Source: Durusdinium trenchii
Lineage: Eukaryota > Sar > Dinophyceae > Suessiales > Symbiodiniaceae
Direction: 5' to 3'
DNA: 64,000 bases
NCBI GenBank assembly: GCA_963970005.1
Contig: CAXAMN010023361.1
Location: 1,189,276-1,253,275 of the forward strand
Part shown: positions 10,950 through 20,841 of the stretch, piece after piece
How the letters are laid out: every line of letters starts with the position of its first letter
How positions within the stretch are numbered: position 1 is the stretch's first letter
Translations under genes and position numbers: made by a program
The notes under the pieces: model-generated
What the model saw: the letters and a program-made list of their open reading frames with translations, nothing else
Database searches by the model: none
What the model was told of the DNA's origin: nothing

Positions 10950-11184
10950 TAGAACGGGGTGGCAGCAGGAACGAGCGTCTGCCACCAACGAAAACACTCT
11001 CGCTTTCTTTGTGGTACTGGGGCTGATCATCCCAGCGTACCTGCGTTGCACCTTTCACTTCCTAATGGGCTGTGGTTTTGACAACAAGATTCCCAGCCTT
11101 TGCACCTGCTTTGAGTTCTGCAAACAAGTGCTCGCTGCTCGGATTCTCGCCGACTTCTTTGAGTTCATGCCGTTAAGAATGTGA
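10950..11184 (+). CDS. Possible plus-strand hydrophobic exon
   Basis: The frame reads a long hydrophobic segment (FFVVLGLIIPAYLRCTFHFL), then a Cys-rich part (CTCFEFCKQVLAARILADFF) and a stop. Minus frames here are broken. No family recognised. Confidence 0.35.
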
Positions 11185-11299
11185 GGACTTGTCAGGTTCA
11201 TGTTCAAACCATCTTACATACTTCTACCCTGACTTCTTAGGCTTTCATGCCTGGCGTGTGGCTAGTGGCTTTCAGTTCAGTACGCATTTCCCGAGTGTG

Positions 11300-11440
11300 T
11301 GTATTCTATGTATATATACATATATTATGTTATACTACATTATATTAAAAAAACAATTGTATAGATAATATTCTAGAGCATGTATATGTATCTATATATA
11401 TTACATTACAATATATGTATATATATATATATGTATAGTA
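11300..11440. repeat. AT-rich low-complexity tract
   Basis: Irregular (TA)n and TATG repeats. Confidence 0.85.
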
Positions 11441-11448
11441 GATGACAC

Positions 11449-11645
11449 ATGAAACTTGTCGGTGAATGGGTCCATGAATCCGACATTTTTTCCTCTTCAC
11501 TCCGGCTACTCGGATCCCTCGAATCCGTCGGGTCTCCAGCCTCCAAGTCAAAGGCACCCCATTTGGGCAGGGCCAAGGGCGCACAGATCGCCACCAGGGT
11601 GAGCAGGAAAATGAGAGAGCCTGAAGAGTGGGGCCATGGTGCCAT
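11449..11645 (-). CDS. N-terminal exon with signal peptide
   Basis: ATG at 11645. The first ~30 residues are a textbook signal peptide (SGSLIFLLTLVAICAPLALP). They are followed by an acidic, Ser-rich stretch (DLEAGDPTDSRDPSSRSEEE). A GTGTCA donor ends the exon at 11449. It is secreted or membrane-bound; in a dinoflagellate it could also be the first part of a plastid-targeting leader. The next gene upstream ends 35 bp away. Confidence 0.55.
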
Positions 11646-11679
11646 GGATTCTTCGAGCGCTTTCCACAGCTTACACTGT

Positions 11680-11801
11680 TTACATCACGGGCATCATTTT
11701 CGAAGTTTCATCAAGTTGTGACAATTGGGCATCCGAGAGGCCAATGAAAAAGTCGAAACTTCCGGTCAAAGATTTGCTCAGTTCAAAGACGAGCGGTGCA
11801 C
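11680..11801 (-). CDS. C-terminal exon, unknown protein
   Basis: The acceptor ATGACTCAG is followed by a frame reading APLVFELSKSLTGSFDFFIG, then LSDAQLSQLDETSKMMPVM and TAA. Composition is strongly coding. It ends only 35 bp before the ATG of the next minus gene, the tight head-to-tail packing expected of dinoflagellate arrays. Confidence 0.55.
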
Positions 11802-11907
11802 CTGAGTCATACAAATGACAAAACAAATAAAACACTAAGGATCGAGTCTCAGAATCAACAACTTCCATCATGTAGAGTCTCGATTCATTTGAAAAGTTGG
11901 TTCAGTC

Positions 11908-12007
11908 CAAGTGGGGGGCGGCGATATCAATCAAACGTCCCTACGTAGTTCGCCTACTGTTCGGCGTGGAACCACGCCGTATGAAGCACGTTTCAACGCC
12001 CCACTTG
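11908..12007. ncRNA. Nested-hairpin element, candidate structured RNA
   Basis: Three nested inverted repeats occur in 100 nt: outer CAAGTGGGGGGCG with CGCCCCACTTG, middle AAACGT (11933) with ACGTTT (11988), and inner CGGCGTGG-AA-CCACGCCG (11962-11979). No ORF crosses it. It could be a structured RNA or a small foldback transposon. Strand is unknown. Confidence 0.35.
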
Positions 12008-12009
12008 CA

Positions 12010-12460
12010 GAGTCGGACGCACTACCTAGCACTTCCAACGGGTGCCCTGTCTGGAGACCTGTAAGTAGGGTGGGGTAGTCTATTGGACACCTGGATGATC
12101 CTCATCAAAGCCGTTTGCAGTTTCGCCGTGTGAATACTTACACTGAGACATGCATGATCGTGCATGGCTTGATCTTTGACACAAGCATATGACTACTAAC
12201 AGGATCAACCAGGGTTCAACCTCGCAGGCACTGCTTCACTCTGAAGCGGGGCACGCAGATGGGATGCTAAACAACGGATGCAAAAGGTACACCACATTCG
12301 CAACCCATCCATCTACCCGCGCAGCCATCTGGAGAGTACAGCTGCCGCGCAGCCATCCCACTAGTCACTAGACATCAACCTCATCTCATATCAGTGTGAG
12401 TCTGATTGTCAGTCCTGCAAATCAATCTCAATGTCTTCTTATTATCATATCTTATCGTAT
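12010..12460. other. Intergenic, nothing recognised
   Basis: No convincing frame. A remnant of the GGCTGTGGGTC foldback family begins near 12474. Confidence 0.4.
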
Positions 12461-12677
12461 CAATGTCTCATATGGCTGTGGGTCAAAACCGGAACCCTGG
12501 CTGACAGCGGAAAATGAACAGAATGGACTACAAAGTAGAGAGACCTCCTAAAAGACCCCCTCGAAGAAGGAAAATAGACCAAAACCATCCAAAAACCATT
12601 GGTTGGGAGTCTCCCCATTAAGCTACACACCAATAAATTCAATATAGCTATTTAAATATATATATACATATACACAC

Positions 12678-13122
12678 ATCCATCCTTCGAGCACTCCGCC
12701 GCCTCCGGCATCCCGAGGCACTGATGGACCCCATCCGCCCTGCCGCTGTGCAGAAGCCCACCTCGGACGAGCCAAAATGGCAAGGGCCGCCACAACGATC
12801 AAAAAACGGCTGTTGAAGAACCTTCTGACGGGAGTCAAAGCAGCTTAAGGTCCGCCCAAAAAAGATCCAGACCCATCCAAACTTGAACCTCTTTTACTAC
12901 TCGCCTCCTCCCGTCTTGGGACGGGACCGCCGTTTGGCGCACGTGGGTGGGAAAGGCTGCAGCGGTGTAGGCCACGGTGAAGACGAAGAAGGACCTCGGA
13001 CGGTCAACAGGAGTTGGGAGTCCATGGGAGGTTTTGGTGGTCCGGAAAATGTGATGCGTTTTTTTCATGTGTTTTTCTCCTCGGGCAGAAGCAAAGGCTT
13101 TCCGATGTTTCTTCACCTTCAT
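12678..13122 (-). CDS. Two-exon N-terminal region, possible plastid-targeted protein
   Basis: Exon 1 (13122-12901) starts at an ATG, is basic, and contains a hydrophobic stretch (FFVFTVAYTAAAFPTHVRQ). A GTAGTA donor and CTTAAG acceptor remove ~57 nt. Exon 2 (12843-12678) has a second hydrophobic segment (FLIVVAALAILA) ending in an A-S-A cleavage-like site, then a Gly-rich stretch and a GTGTGT donor. Two hydrophobic segments in tandem fit a signal peptide plus stop-transfer or lumen leader (inference). The exact splice phase could not be settled. Confidence 0.4.
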
Positions 13123-13124
13123 CT

Positions 13125-13316
13125 ACAGATCTGCAGATTCTTGTGGGGTGAGGGGAGTAGATTTTTCCAGAAATAGGACCCATCCTGGACAGTAGATGCC
13201 TTTATGGCCTCTATATCTGGCTTCCTTTCCAAGAGGATTCGTAGATTGCTCGCTCCTGCATTCGTCCAATGCAGTGAAGACAGCTGAGCGTCGCACATCG
13301 CAAAGATCTTGACCAA
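13125..13316 (-). CDS. Exon, unknown protein
   Basis: The minus frame reads RKPDIEAIKASTVQDGSYFW and nearby sequence with clear coding composition, to a stop at the ATCTGTAGATGA region. A second minus frame is also open (13123-13362); this one looks better. Confidence 0.4.
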
Positions 13317-13369
13317 ATATGCTGCTGGGGCAGCCTAATTGTGCTGGCAGGTAACAAAACAACTGGTTT

Positions 13370-13534
13370 CTTCCTTGTCAGCCTTGGTCCGACCAAGCTT
13401 CTGACGAGGCTGACCGGAACTCCCTGTAGCATTCCCAAAGCGAAGAGGCTGCCTGTGCAAAGCCACCCAATGAGAATGCAGGGGAACCCCCGCAGTTCTG
13501 TGCATTCTTTCTCTGCTACAGAGCGAATGACCAC
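13370..13534 (-). CDS. Exon with membrane segment
   Basis: The frame reads VIRSVAEKECTELRG, then a hydrophobic span (CILIGWLCTGSLFALGMLQG) and a basic loop (GPRLTRKKP). Probably the same gene as 13125-13316. Family unknown. Confidence 0.4.
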
Positions 13535-13879
13535 TACAGGTCAGGTCTTCGAGTGGTGCAGGAGCTCAGTTCTTCAAGTCTTGATGTGTTTTTGCTCACC
13601 TAGGGCACCGCTGCCGGACAGCAAATACACCAGTGATACCTGGCAAGAAGCTGCAGAAAGAAAACCCTGGACATACACCAACCCAGTGATGTGATGAGAC
13701 AAGTGACAATATGACAAAAGGATATACAAGGGATGTATTGCCATAGATGAATGTTGAAAAATGCCATAGGCTCACCCCTTGGACTCGTGAGCAGAGGTAT
13801 GTCAATGCCACACCGGGGAGGGCCAGCGTCGCAACCTCAATATCAACATCAAAAAAACAAACCAAGCTCGAAGTGAAAT

Positions 13880-14086
13880 TCATGTGATGCACGCAAAGAT
13901 CGTGAATTCACACCCCCTGAGGTCAGCATAGATCCGCAAAGAGTTGCAAGTTGGCTTCTGTGGTGCCAAAAACCAGGCATTTGGAGACACGAAACAAGGG
14001 CATTCTCGGGGCCGCGCCACCAAGAGTTCCACTCCGGCCTCGGTTTCCATCGGTTTCCGCTCGGTGCACTCGGCGGAACCGCACAT
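13880..14086 (-). CDS. Cys-rich exon, unknown
   Basis: The frame reads MCGSAECTERKPMETEAG, then VELLVARPRECPCFV, to a stop. It is plausibly coding on the array strand; a second minus frame (13923-14318) overlaps it. Confidence 0.35.
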   Translation of the reverse strand: MCGSAECTERKPMETEAGVELLVARPRECPCFVSPNAWFLAPQKPTCNSLRIYADLRGCEFTIFACIT

Positions 14087-14319
14087 CGTGACGCTCAGAG
14101 CATCTGGCGACCAGCCCCTTCAGGAAGGCGAAATACCTACAAAACGCAGAAGCAAAGAACGTTGGCCAAGTGTGGGTATACCAGGTACCTGGTGCGCTAC
14201 TTAAAGATGGAAAACTCAGATGTCCATTCGTCATATTCTGTAACAACTGCCGGCAGTAGACCGAAGTCTCTTGCGGCAATGGGCAGCAATGAATGCAAAC
14301 AAGTTGCTGAGGCAGCATG

Positions 14320-14730
14320 TATGATAGGCCAAAGACACTGAAGTCCTCAAAAAGGCAACAGGATAGGCATTGGTGATGGGAAGAAGGACACGCTCTTTTT
14401 CCGGCCCATCCTCACCTGGAGGCGTGAATTGCCGTTCAAGGGAGCTCCCCAGGTTTACTTTAAAGAGATGAACGTCAAGAGATGGCTACCTGGTCAACAG
14501 TTGAGTGAAACAAGGTTGAACCAGTACACCAAAGGCATGTTCAAAGGAAATGTGTTAAGTTAATTTAGGTTATTATGCAATACAGACTGATGTTCTTCAT
14601 GTCATGGAGGAAAATAACACTTTGGCCCAGTCCTTGGCCACATGAGCCAAGCACATGAAGGCTGCAATGGAACAGTAGTGTTCCCACAACCTGCAGCCGC
14701 TATGCAAAGCTCAATGATCAACCACAAAAA
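14320..14730. other. Intergenic, nothing recognised
   Basis: No convincing frame or repeat. Confidence 0.4.
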
Positions 14731-14733
14731 GCT

Positions 14734-14922
14734 CTACAATGCTCTACAGCTCCTTTCAGGCCTTTCGGATCCTTTCGGATCCTTTCGGTCTTGGTGAAAA
14801 ACCTTTGGCACCAAGACTTGAGGAAGGCCAATTCGCTTGCTGAGGCATCCACAAGTGCACTGCGCTGAGGAAGGAATAGCTTCGGCTGGGCGACTCGGGG
14901 GATTCACCTCACCGGACGCCAT
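14734..14922 (-). CDS. Small ORF, unknown
   Basis: ATG at 14922 opens MASGEVNPPSRPAEAIPSSA, followed by a basic tail. The last third overlaps an imperfect direct repeat (GGATCCTTTC twice, 14767-14790). No domain. Confidence 0.35.
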   Translation of the reverse strand: MASGEVNPPSRPAEAIPSSAQCTCGCLSKRIGLPQVLVPKVFHQDRKDPKGSERPERSCRAL

Positions 14923-15243
14923 GGCGGGTCACGGCGCCGAGCGAACTCGGATGCGTTGGTGTGAACGGTGTGAAGTCATGGGTGACCACGGACACGTTGG
15001 AGTGTACAGCAACGAGTCGTTGGAGTGTACGGCAATGGCCACATCATGGTCTGTTGGGCAGGTTCACTGCGCCAAACTGAGGTTGGCTTCACTGGGAAGG
15101 ACAAGCCGATGAGTTCGGCGCGCCTTGTGTTGCACCAAATGCCGAACCTGAAGAAGGCCGCAAGTCAATACATATGATCAAAACTTGTACAGTATGGGGT
15201 TCAATTTTGGCAAGAAGTCTCAGGTTGAATGAATCAGCACTTC

Positions 15244-15453
15244 TCACACATATTGAGGGCACCCTGAGTCCACCAAAAAGGTATTGCCTTTATAGAGACC
15301 CACCAGAAGAGACAACAAGTTGACAGCATGTCGTAAAGTCATCACCTTCTTCGTGACCTTTACTCGATCATGTGATGAAGGCGTGGATATGGTGAGGGAT
15401 GCAGGTGGTTTAACTATTTTAAATTGTTGCAGGAAGCAGTTCTGAATCACCAA
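15244..15453 (-). CDS. Possible exon with a DSG motif
   Basis: The frame ends VGLYKGNTFLVDSGCPQYV-stop. A hydrophobic-hydrophobic-D-S-G motif resembles the active site of retroviral-type aspartic proteases, but the rest of the domain is not visible, so this is only a note. Confidence 0.35.
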   Translation of the reverse strand: MVIQNCFLQQFKIVKPPASLTISTPSSHDRVKVTKKVMTLRHAVNLLSLLVGLYKGNTFLVDSGCPQYV

Positions 15454-15667
15454 TGAAGTGAAGCACTCATCTCAGTGCAGGCTGTTTACTTGACAAGCCA
15501 GCGACTTGACTAGCAATCAAGACTTGACCGAGGAAGAGAATAAAATCATGCATGCCATTAAAAAAAAACTTGACAGACTACTGAAGCCATGCATGCCATT
15601 GGAGAACTTTCCCTCTAAAACAAGCTCGGCTCCTGGCGTAATCGCTCCACATCCAGTCTCCCACCGT

Positions 15668-15895
15668 TCAGCGCTGCCTCAGGTGGAGCTGCGCCGAATT
15701 CGACCGGTCGCGGGGTCGGTCGCGGTCGCGGTTGGAAGCGAGCCGTTCGCCCTGGGACGCCCGTGCCATGCGCCGCAAGACCTGGAGCACCGAAGGCACC
15801 GGACATCGTCCGGTGTCACGGACCGGGTAGCCCGAGGTGACGTTCGCCAACAAGATCTCAAATGATAATTTAGACATTCGGTCAAGAATTCCCAT
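15668..15895 (-). CDS. Small ORF with Arg-Asp repeat tail
   Basis: ATG at 15895; 75 codons to TGA. The N-terminus is amphipathic (MGILDRMSKLSFEILLANV) and the C-terminus carries RDRDRPRDRS, an RD/RS-type basic-acidic repeat seen in RNA-associated proteins. It may be a complete small protein or a first exon. Confidence 0.45.
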   Translation of the reverse strand: MGILDRMSKLSFEILLANVTSGYPVRDTGRCPVPSVLQVLRRMARASQGERLASNRDRDRPRDRSNSAQLHLRQR

Positions 15896-16041
15896 AATTT
15901 AGATATGATTAGAGTGCATCATGGTATCCGTTTCCTGTCGTTGGTGGCCATGGTCATTCGGGGAATACAACATCAAACAACGGCACAGGGCATACATGCT
16001 CTTGCTTAAACATGATTTGGATCGGTTTGGATACAGTTTTT

Positions 16042-16164
16042 GGCTGTGGGTCAATACCGGGGGGACCCTGGTTAACCACCAAAAATTAACATACCAGACT
16101 ACAGACTACTAGACATGGTCAACCTACTAGGGTCAACCAGGCTCCGGGTTGAACGACCCACCGC
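16042..16164. mobile_element. Foldback/MITE-like element, family 2 copy b
   Basis: The left end GGCTGTGGGTC..ACC.GG..CCTGGTTAACC is mirrored by the right end GGTCAACCAGG..CCGGGTTGA.CGACCCACCGCC. The element is ~123 nt and non-coding. A better-preserved copy is at 25955-26067. Confidence 0.5.
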
Positions 16165-16303
16165 CACTTCTCAGCTGCACCTGCTCACACTCATCGTAGC
16201 GTCCCGAGCTGGCCAAAAATTGCGGCGACTCGTCCAGGAATCTGCACGCCTCGTCCCGAGCATGCCGCAACTCGCGACTTGTAAGCCGGCTCAATGTCAA
16301 GCG

Positions 16304-16507
16304 TCACCACTTGGGCGCTGGCAAGGATGAGGAAGAAAAAGGCAGGAATTGCCTCGCTAGCTTTGCAAGTGGTAGTGCCACGGCTAGCATATCAAAGCCC
16401 AAGCCTCCTTTTTTCAGCATCAAACCCCTCGTTCGCCCTACATCCCCAAGTCCGCGGCGCTCATCTCGCACAAGGTCCTCCATGCACAGATTTCTGGCCT
16501 GGAACAT
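16304..16507 (-). CDS. Exon, membrane-associated protein
   Basis: The frame reads LCMEDLVRDERRGLGDVG, then a hydrophobic region (FDMLAVALPLAKLARQFLPF), a Ser tract and a stop. The order, charged then hydrophobic then Ser-rich end, suggests a C-terminal membrane anchor. Family unknown. Confidence 0.45.
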   Translation of the reverse strand: MFQARNLCMEDLVRDERRGLGDVGRTRGLMLKKGGLGFDMLAVALPLAKLARQFLPFSSSSLPAPKW

Positions 16508-16775
16508 GAAGCAGTTGAAGCTCCGGCATGTTCAATTGTGACGTGACGCAGGGTCATCGTGGAAACAGCAGCCATGTCATGCCATGCTTAGACGGTGGTC
16601 CCATAGGTTGTGAGGCATCCTCTGCACATGAGCCACCTTTCTGAGTGAGTCGGGAATCCAAACTCTGATTTGGTTGTCGCCTCAGAACTCTAAACATACC
16701 AAACATCTTCTGAACATGCACCTTCTTAGCATCCCAACATCTCGCCAGCTGATCATCCCATCCCAACACCGGAAG

Positions 16776-16894
16776 CTTAGCTGGGTGGACTCTTGAAGCG
16801 CCATGGACGGATAGTAGGAACTGCTGCAGCCTCGGTTCGGTCCCGGAGGTGCCCCCGGACCGACGGGACCAGAGGGAACAATGCCAGACACCAT
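16776..16894 (-). CDS. Gly/Pro-rich exon
   Basis: The frame reads MVSGIVPSGPVGPGAPPGPN, then a Ser/Tyr-rich part ending at LQESTQLS before a possible splice. Collagen-like Gly-Pro composition. It may belong with the neighbouring minus exons at 16304 and 17060. Confidence 0.4.
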
Positions 16895-17059
16895 AGATTG
16901 ATATACTATATTATATACATTTATACTTATACACTTATTATACTAAGGTATACTATTATACCTTTTCTATATATGCATTGTATGATTGTTCACTGGGGGA
17001 GTGGTTTTCCCCTCAAAAAAGATCCACCTAACTTTGCTAAAAGGGAATACAAAGGATCT

Positions 17060-17190
17060 CTACTGAGGCCCTCCCCACATCTCCCCACCGCCCCGGCTGG
17101 GGCGCCGGCCACGGGCGGAATTGTCCAGCTCCGGATCCACGAAGAGGACCTGGATAGGGACGGCATCTGGGGCATTGAGGGAAATGATGC
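17060..17190 (-). CDS. Terminal exon, unknown
   Basis: After CTTCTCTAG the frame reads GIISLNAPDAVPIQVLFVDP, then ELDNSARGRRPSRGGG and a TAG. Strong coding composition in 131 nt. Confidence 0.5.
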
Positions 17191-17342
17191 CTAGAGAAGC
17201 AGAAGAATCCCACTAGTGAAGTCCTTGACATCTAGCGCAATGTGCATTTTGCTGCCATATTTGTATATGTTTATATTGCATGTGAATGTGTGTGTGTATG
17301 TTCTTCCATGAAAGCCCTTCATGGAAGGGATCCTGCACCTCC

Positions 17343-17530
17343 CTAAAAGCCAGGAAGCCTTGGCTTCAAGGCTGGAATCTCCAGTGATGCCTTGTGAATG
17401 TCGCTTGTGACGTCGTCATCTGCTGAGGCCTATGCCACTAAAGCACCAATCAGCTCACCCAGTGGCATGAAACCGATCATCAAGGTGCTTAAGCTGCTTC
17501 TCCAGTGGGAAGGGGCCACCTGCATCGCCC
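17343..17530 (-). CDS. Two short exons, C-terminal end
   Basis: The last exon (17429-17343) reads ASADDDVTSDIHKASLEIPA and ends LPGF-stop after a GCATAG acceptor. A preceding segment (~17526-17465) reads PLEKQLKHLDDRFHAT before a GTGAGC donor. The implied intron would be unusually short (~36 nt). Confidence 0.4.
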
Positions 17531-17913
17531 AGCCACGGTCTAGTCCAAGTCTCCCCATCCTAACATATCCTATTGAACCAAGAAGGACTAAGTGGAACAT
17601 GGAGTCTACCAGGACGAGCTACCACAATCTAGCTTCGATATCATGTGGGCTGCTGTTCCATTTGGACGCCGAACTCGTATTCTTCTCTTGATCCAGGGCA
17701 CGGGCATAAATACATGGATGCGCAAAAAAGAATCAGTTCGACCATCAGTTCGACCTGGGAGGTCCTTTATTAAATCCTATAGTAAATGAGACGTCCACAT
17801 CAACGAACTCCGCCGGTTGCGCCTCTCCAGCTGCGATTCCACCCTTCGACCCCAACCTCCCGCAACGCCTCGGGCATGAGTGAGTAGGCCGCGGGAAAGC
17901 CAATCCCACAACC

Positions 17914-18240
17914 TCAGGGGCCACGCGGAGGTCCCTCGCACGAGTCTGCCGGAGTCGCACTGCGCCTGCGCCCACGAAGAACCGGAGGCAAAGCATCAAA
18001 GCCGGCCTGCGTGGCCTGGTCGGCCGCCCCGGTCAGCCCATAGAATAAGCCGCACACACCATCTGGCTTGGTCCGTGCTACACACGATCCATGGCTACAT
18101 ATATCCCATGAAATGATCCATGGAATATCCCAGCTACACACCATCTGGCTCACAAGTGACAGATCACCGGACCCTCCGGAACAGGCAGTCGCAAAGCCAA
18201 AGAACGCGATCATGAAATACCTGACGATGCAGGAAGCCAT
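17914..18240 (-). CDS. Secreted/membrane protein N-terminus with internal duplication
   Basis: ATG at 18240 opens a signal peptide (ASCIVRYFMIAFFGFATAC). The 108-codon frame stays open across an 82-bp segment bounded by 15-bp direct repeats (18054-18068 and 18136-18150), and the C-terminal part is basic and Pro-rich. The repeated segment may be a small intron-like insertion, so the continuous frame may not be what is translated. Confidence 0.45.
   Translation of the reverse strand: MASCIVRYFMIAFFGFATACSGGSGDLSLVSQMVCSWDIPWIISWDICSHGSCVARTKPDGVCGLFYGLTGAADQATQAGFDALPPVLRGRRRSATPADSCEGPPRGP
18054..18150. repeat. 15-bp direct repeats 82 bp apart
   Basis: ACACACCATCTGGCT occurs at 18054-18068 and again at 18136-18150. 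Between them lies a segment with partial palindromes (GATCCATGG, CCATGGAATATCCC). Confidence 0.85.
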
Positions 18241-18521
18241 GGGAAGCCGGGAATGCCTGAAGTTTCCAGGCTAGCACACTCCACAGTACAGGGGTAAGCT
18301 TCATTCATCCACTCATGCTTGTGTCTACACTTCTCGCGTGGCATATTCCTTACAAACCTCGGGCTGAGCCAGTGGCGAAAGCAGAATGGAAGCACGACGT
18401 CCAAATCGATCCCCGATCTGCCCTGACACAAAGTTTCCAGCCTCACATCGCAGGCTCCGTTTGCGCACGAGTTCCTCATGCTAACACCATCGTGCTAACA
18501 CCACTCGTGCTACTAACTCGT

Positions 18522-18737
18522 TCACGTCTGCCACTCACAAGCAACCATCCAAAAGCAGCTTTGATGTAAGCACGCAAGGTTGCCGGGAGTGCAACCAAGT
18601 GGCAGAAAAGCCAATGAAAACCTCAGCCATCGACTCCAGTTGATGCGAAGAAAAAATGAGAGTGATTTACTCGCCTTCGGCGCTGTACTGCTCTGCTGTG
18701 ATTCTTGTGAAGATGAGGCCTCCATAACTTCAACCAC
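18522..18737 (-). CDS. Exon, unknown protein
   Basis: The acceptor CAAAGAAG is followed by VVEVMEASSSQESQQSSTAP, then a basic/hydrophobic stretch (FFLRINWSRWLRFSLAFLPL). The Ser/Gln-rich start and amphipathic segment look coding. Family unknown. Confidence 0.45.
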   Translation of the reverse strand: MVEVMEASSSQESQQSSTAPKASKSLSFFLRINWSRWLRFSLAFLPLGCTPGNLACLHQSCFWMVACEWQT

Positions 18738-18840
18738 CTTCTTTGTTGGAATCTTTAAATATAGTAAGAGGATGTATAAAAGGTTGGGTATAAACGGTAT
18801 ATCTCAGTCGGTGGATGATGATGGTTTGTAAAGGCTTTTC

Positions 18841-19000
18841 TCAAACATAGGGATTAAATGCGACTAACTTGTTGTTGACTGTCACTGCCAAATAGGACAT
18901 GCCAAAAACGGGATATCTGCAATGAGGCGCCAGGACCACCCCCTCACTCATCTTCTTCTCCGAGAGGCAATGGACACCATGCCACCGCGGACCACCGGGT
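18841..19000 (-). CDS. C-terminal exon, unknown
   Basis: The frame reads EKKMSEGVVLAPHCRYPVFG, then MSYLAVTVNNKLVAFNPYV and a stop. Good coding composition with no domain recognised. The upstream part of the frame (to 19140) is less certain. Confidence 0.45.
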
Positions 19001-19576
19001 CGAGCCCCCAATGCCGATGGAGCAATGATGTGATGGAACCTGTCGAAGCAGGGGAGAGTGGTGAGAGTGGGAGAGTGCCTTCCTTTTCGACGAGCCTCGC
19101 CCACGCTTGAGAGGTGATACAAACAATTGTACCAACTCACTTTTGGATACTGCTACCTGATGCTACTTGTATCTGTAAACAAATCGATGCGGCTCCAAAA
19201 ACGCACACAAGCAAAAAGTAAAACAAATGAAACAAGACAGTACTGTTTAAAAAGCAGGTGCGAGTCATGTTGCCCATTGTTGCCCATTGACTGGCTTCTG
19301 TTGCATGCCAACAACAATTACTTTTGAACTCTGATGAGCGTTCAAAGGGTGCAAGCTGGTCATGAATGAGCCTGGCATATCTATATATATATATATGGGT
19401 GTGTAGTAGAATAGGGAGTCCCCCCTTGTTCTTCTTCCCTGTAAAAAACAATGCCAATAAAAACCTATACAGCAATAATATATAATTACCCAAACACTCC
19501 ATGTATGGTATATTTACCTACATTGGGGTGGTTTGGGTCATTATATGCAACATATGGAGAAAAAAAACAAAAACCC

Positions 19577-19759
19577 TCATCTGGGCATCCCACCCATGAT
19601 CAGCATCTCCGCACCCTCGGCCAAGAAGATGCCACCCGTCAGGAACAAGGGCTCGGCGGCGACCGACGAGTTTGCCGTTTGGCGCCCGGGTGCTGTGGGT
19701 GTTCCGTCTGAACGGGATGGATTATGAATTCCCCCAACAAATGTGGTCAAAGAGGACAT
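19577..19759 (-). CDS. Small ORF, unknown
   Basis: ATG at 19759; the frame reads TTFVGGIHNPSRSDGTPTAP and later LFLTGGIFLAEGAEMLIMGG to a stop. Balanced composition, 60 codons; it may be complete or a first exon. Confidence 0.4.
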   Translation of the reverse strand: MSSLTTFVGGIHNPSRSDGTPTAPGRQTANSSVAAEPLFLTGGIFLAEGAEMLIMGGMPR

Positions 19760-19829
19760 GAATGTACATGGATATATAATGATATAATATGATATATATG
19801 TTGTATATGAGATCTTGCCGTGGTGTTAG

Positions 19830-20019
19830 ATGGATATAAATGGACGATGCTCAACAGTCGGCACATGGAGATCTTTATCTCTTTAGGTCCATACGTCATT
19901 GCCATATTGTCAAATGAAACACAAGAAGTTTTGCCCAATGAAACATAAGAACTCTGGCCAAAAGGGTTCATTCCAAACAAATCTTCACTTAAAGCGAACC
20001 ATCGCATCTTTTCGCGCAT
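19830..20019 (-). CDS. N-terminal exon, unknown
   Basis: ATG at 20019 opens MREKMRWFALSEDLFGMNPF. A small internal duplication (TTCTT.TGTTTCATT twice) encodes SSYVSLGKTSCVSF. The frame then enters an AT-rich tract, probably intron. Confidence 0.4.
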
Positions 20020-20165
20020 GGGTCGCCCTTGAGGTCCACGCCAAAAGCCTCGGCAGGAAGCGTTGGAATCACGACCGCGGCCATGGATTCGTTTAACCTA
20101 CAGCATTAAACTCTTCCGAATCTTCGGGGGCTCTCCCCCTTGTCACACACATCCCGCCCATCAGT

Positions 20166-20420
20166 TCATCTCAGACACTGATACAGGCCAAAGCCCAATT
20201 CCTCCACCGCATGTGCCACCGCCTCGATGAAAAGACAGTGGAAACCCAGCTGTTTTGCGCAGGTGTGGCAGGTTTCGTCCGCACATGTCTGCATGGCGGG
20301 CCTTTGTTGCGGGAGTCTTTGGTATCTCAAGTGCATCTGCACCCATCGCCACCTGAGCCGGGTGCCCGGGCTGAGATCCACACCAAACACCCTGAACGAT
20401 CTGAAAGAGACAGGACAAAA
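20166..20420 (-). CDS. C-terminal exon, possible zinc-binding
   Basis: The frame reads TCADETCHTCAKQLGFHCLF, then IEAVAHAVEELGFGLYQCLR and a stop. C-x4-C-x2-C spacing hints at metal binding. It may continue the protein begun at 20842-21190. Confidence 0.45.
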   Translation of the reverse strand, partial: FCPVSFRSFRVFGVDLSPGTRLRWRWVQMHLRYQRLPQQRPAMQTCADETCHTCAKQLGFHCLFIEAVAHAVEELGFGLYQCLR

Positions 20421-20841
20421 GAAAGGATGAATTGCCCCCAAACGCGTCATACAAAGCACACTGCTCAGTCGAAGACCTGGACTTGCTAGGCCCAGCTTCA
20501 TTGAAACGGCTCCATTGAACGAGGGCCCTGGAGCAAGGCTGGCCCTCCTTCCTAAACGTAGGCCGAAACGTCATGCGGTCGACGTGGATAAGAATCATGT
20601 CTCAAGCAGCGGATTGTGCATGGCTGTCCGCCTGACGAGGAAATCATGCAAATCAAAATTCAACTCTTACAGTAACATCGTTTAGCTCTGTGTTTGATTG
20701 TGTTCGTGGCTCCCGCTGCTTTTCCACACTTCTGGGAATCAGCGTGGCGCAGCCGAAAGAAGCCATGAAGTCTCATCTCCTTCCTAGCTTCCCAACGCCG
20801 GCCTTGGCAAATACAGGTCAAGTGAACCTTTCGATATGTCA

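Noticed and set aside
12769-12781. 13-base match to the core of the dinoflagellate spliced leader (GCCATTTTGGCTC on the minus strand)
   Set aside because: It lies inside a hydrophobic coding segment (ALAILARP), the flanks do not match the leader, and no retroposed-mRNA signature follows. Most likely coincidence.
15244-15453. Retroviral-type protease from a DSG motif
   Set aside because: Only the tripeptide is present; no second conserved segment or neighbouring reverse transcriptase was seen.
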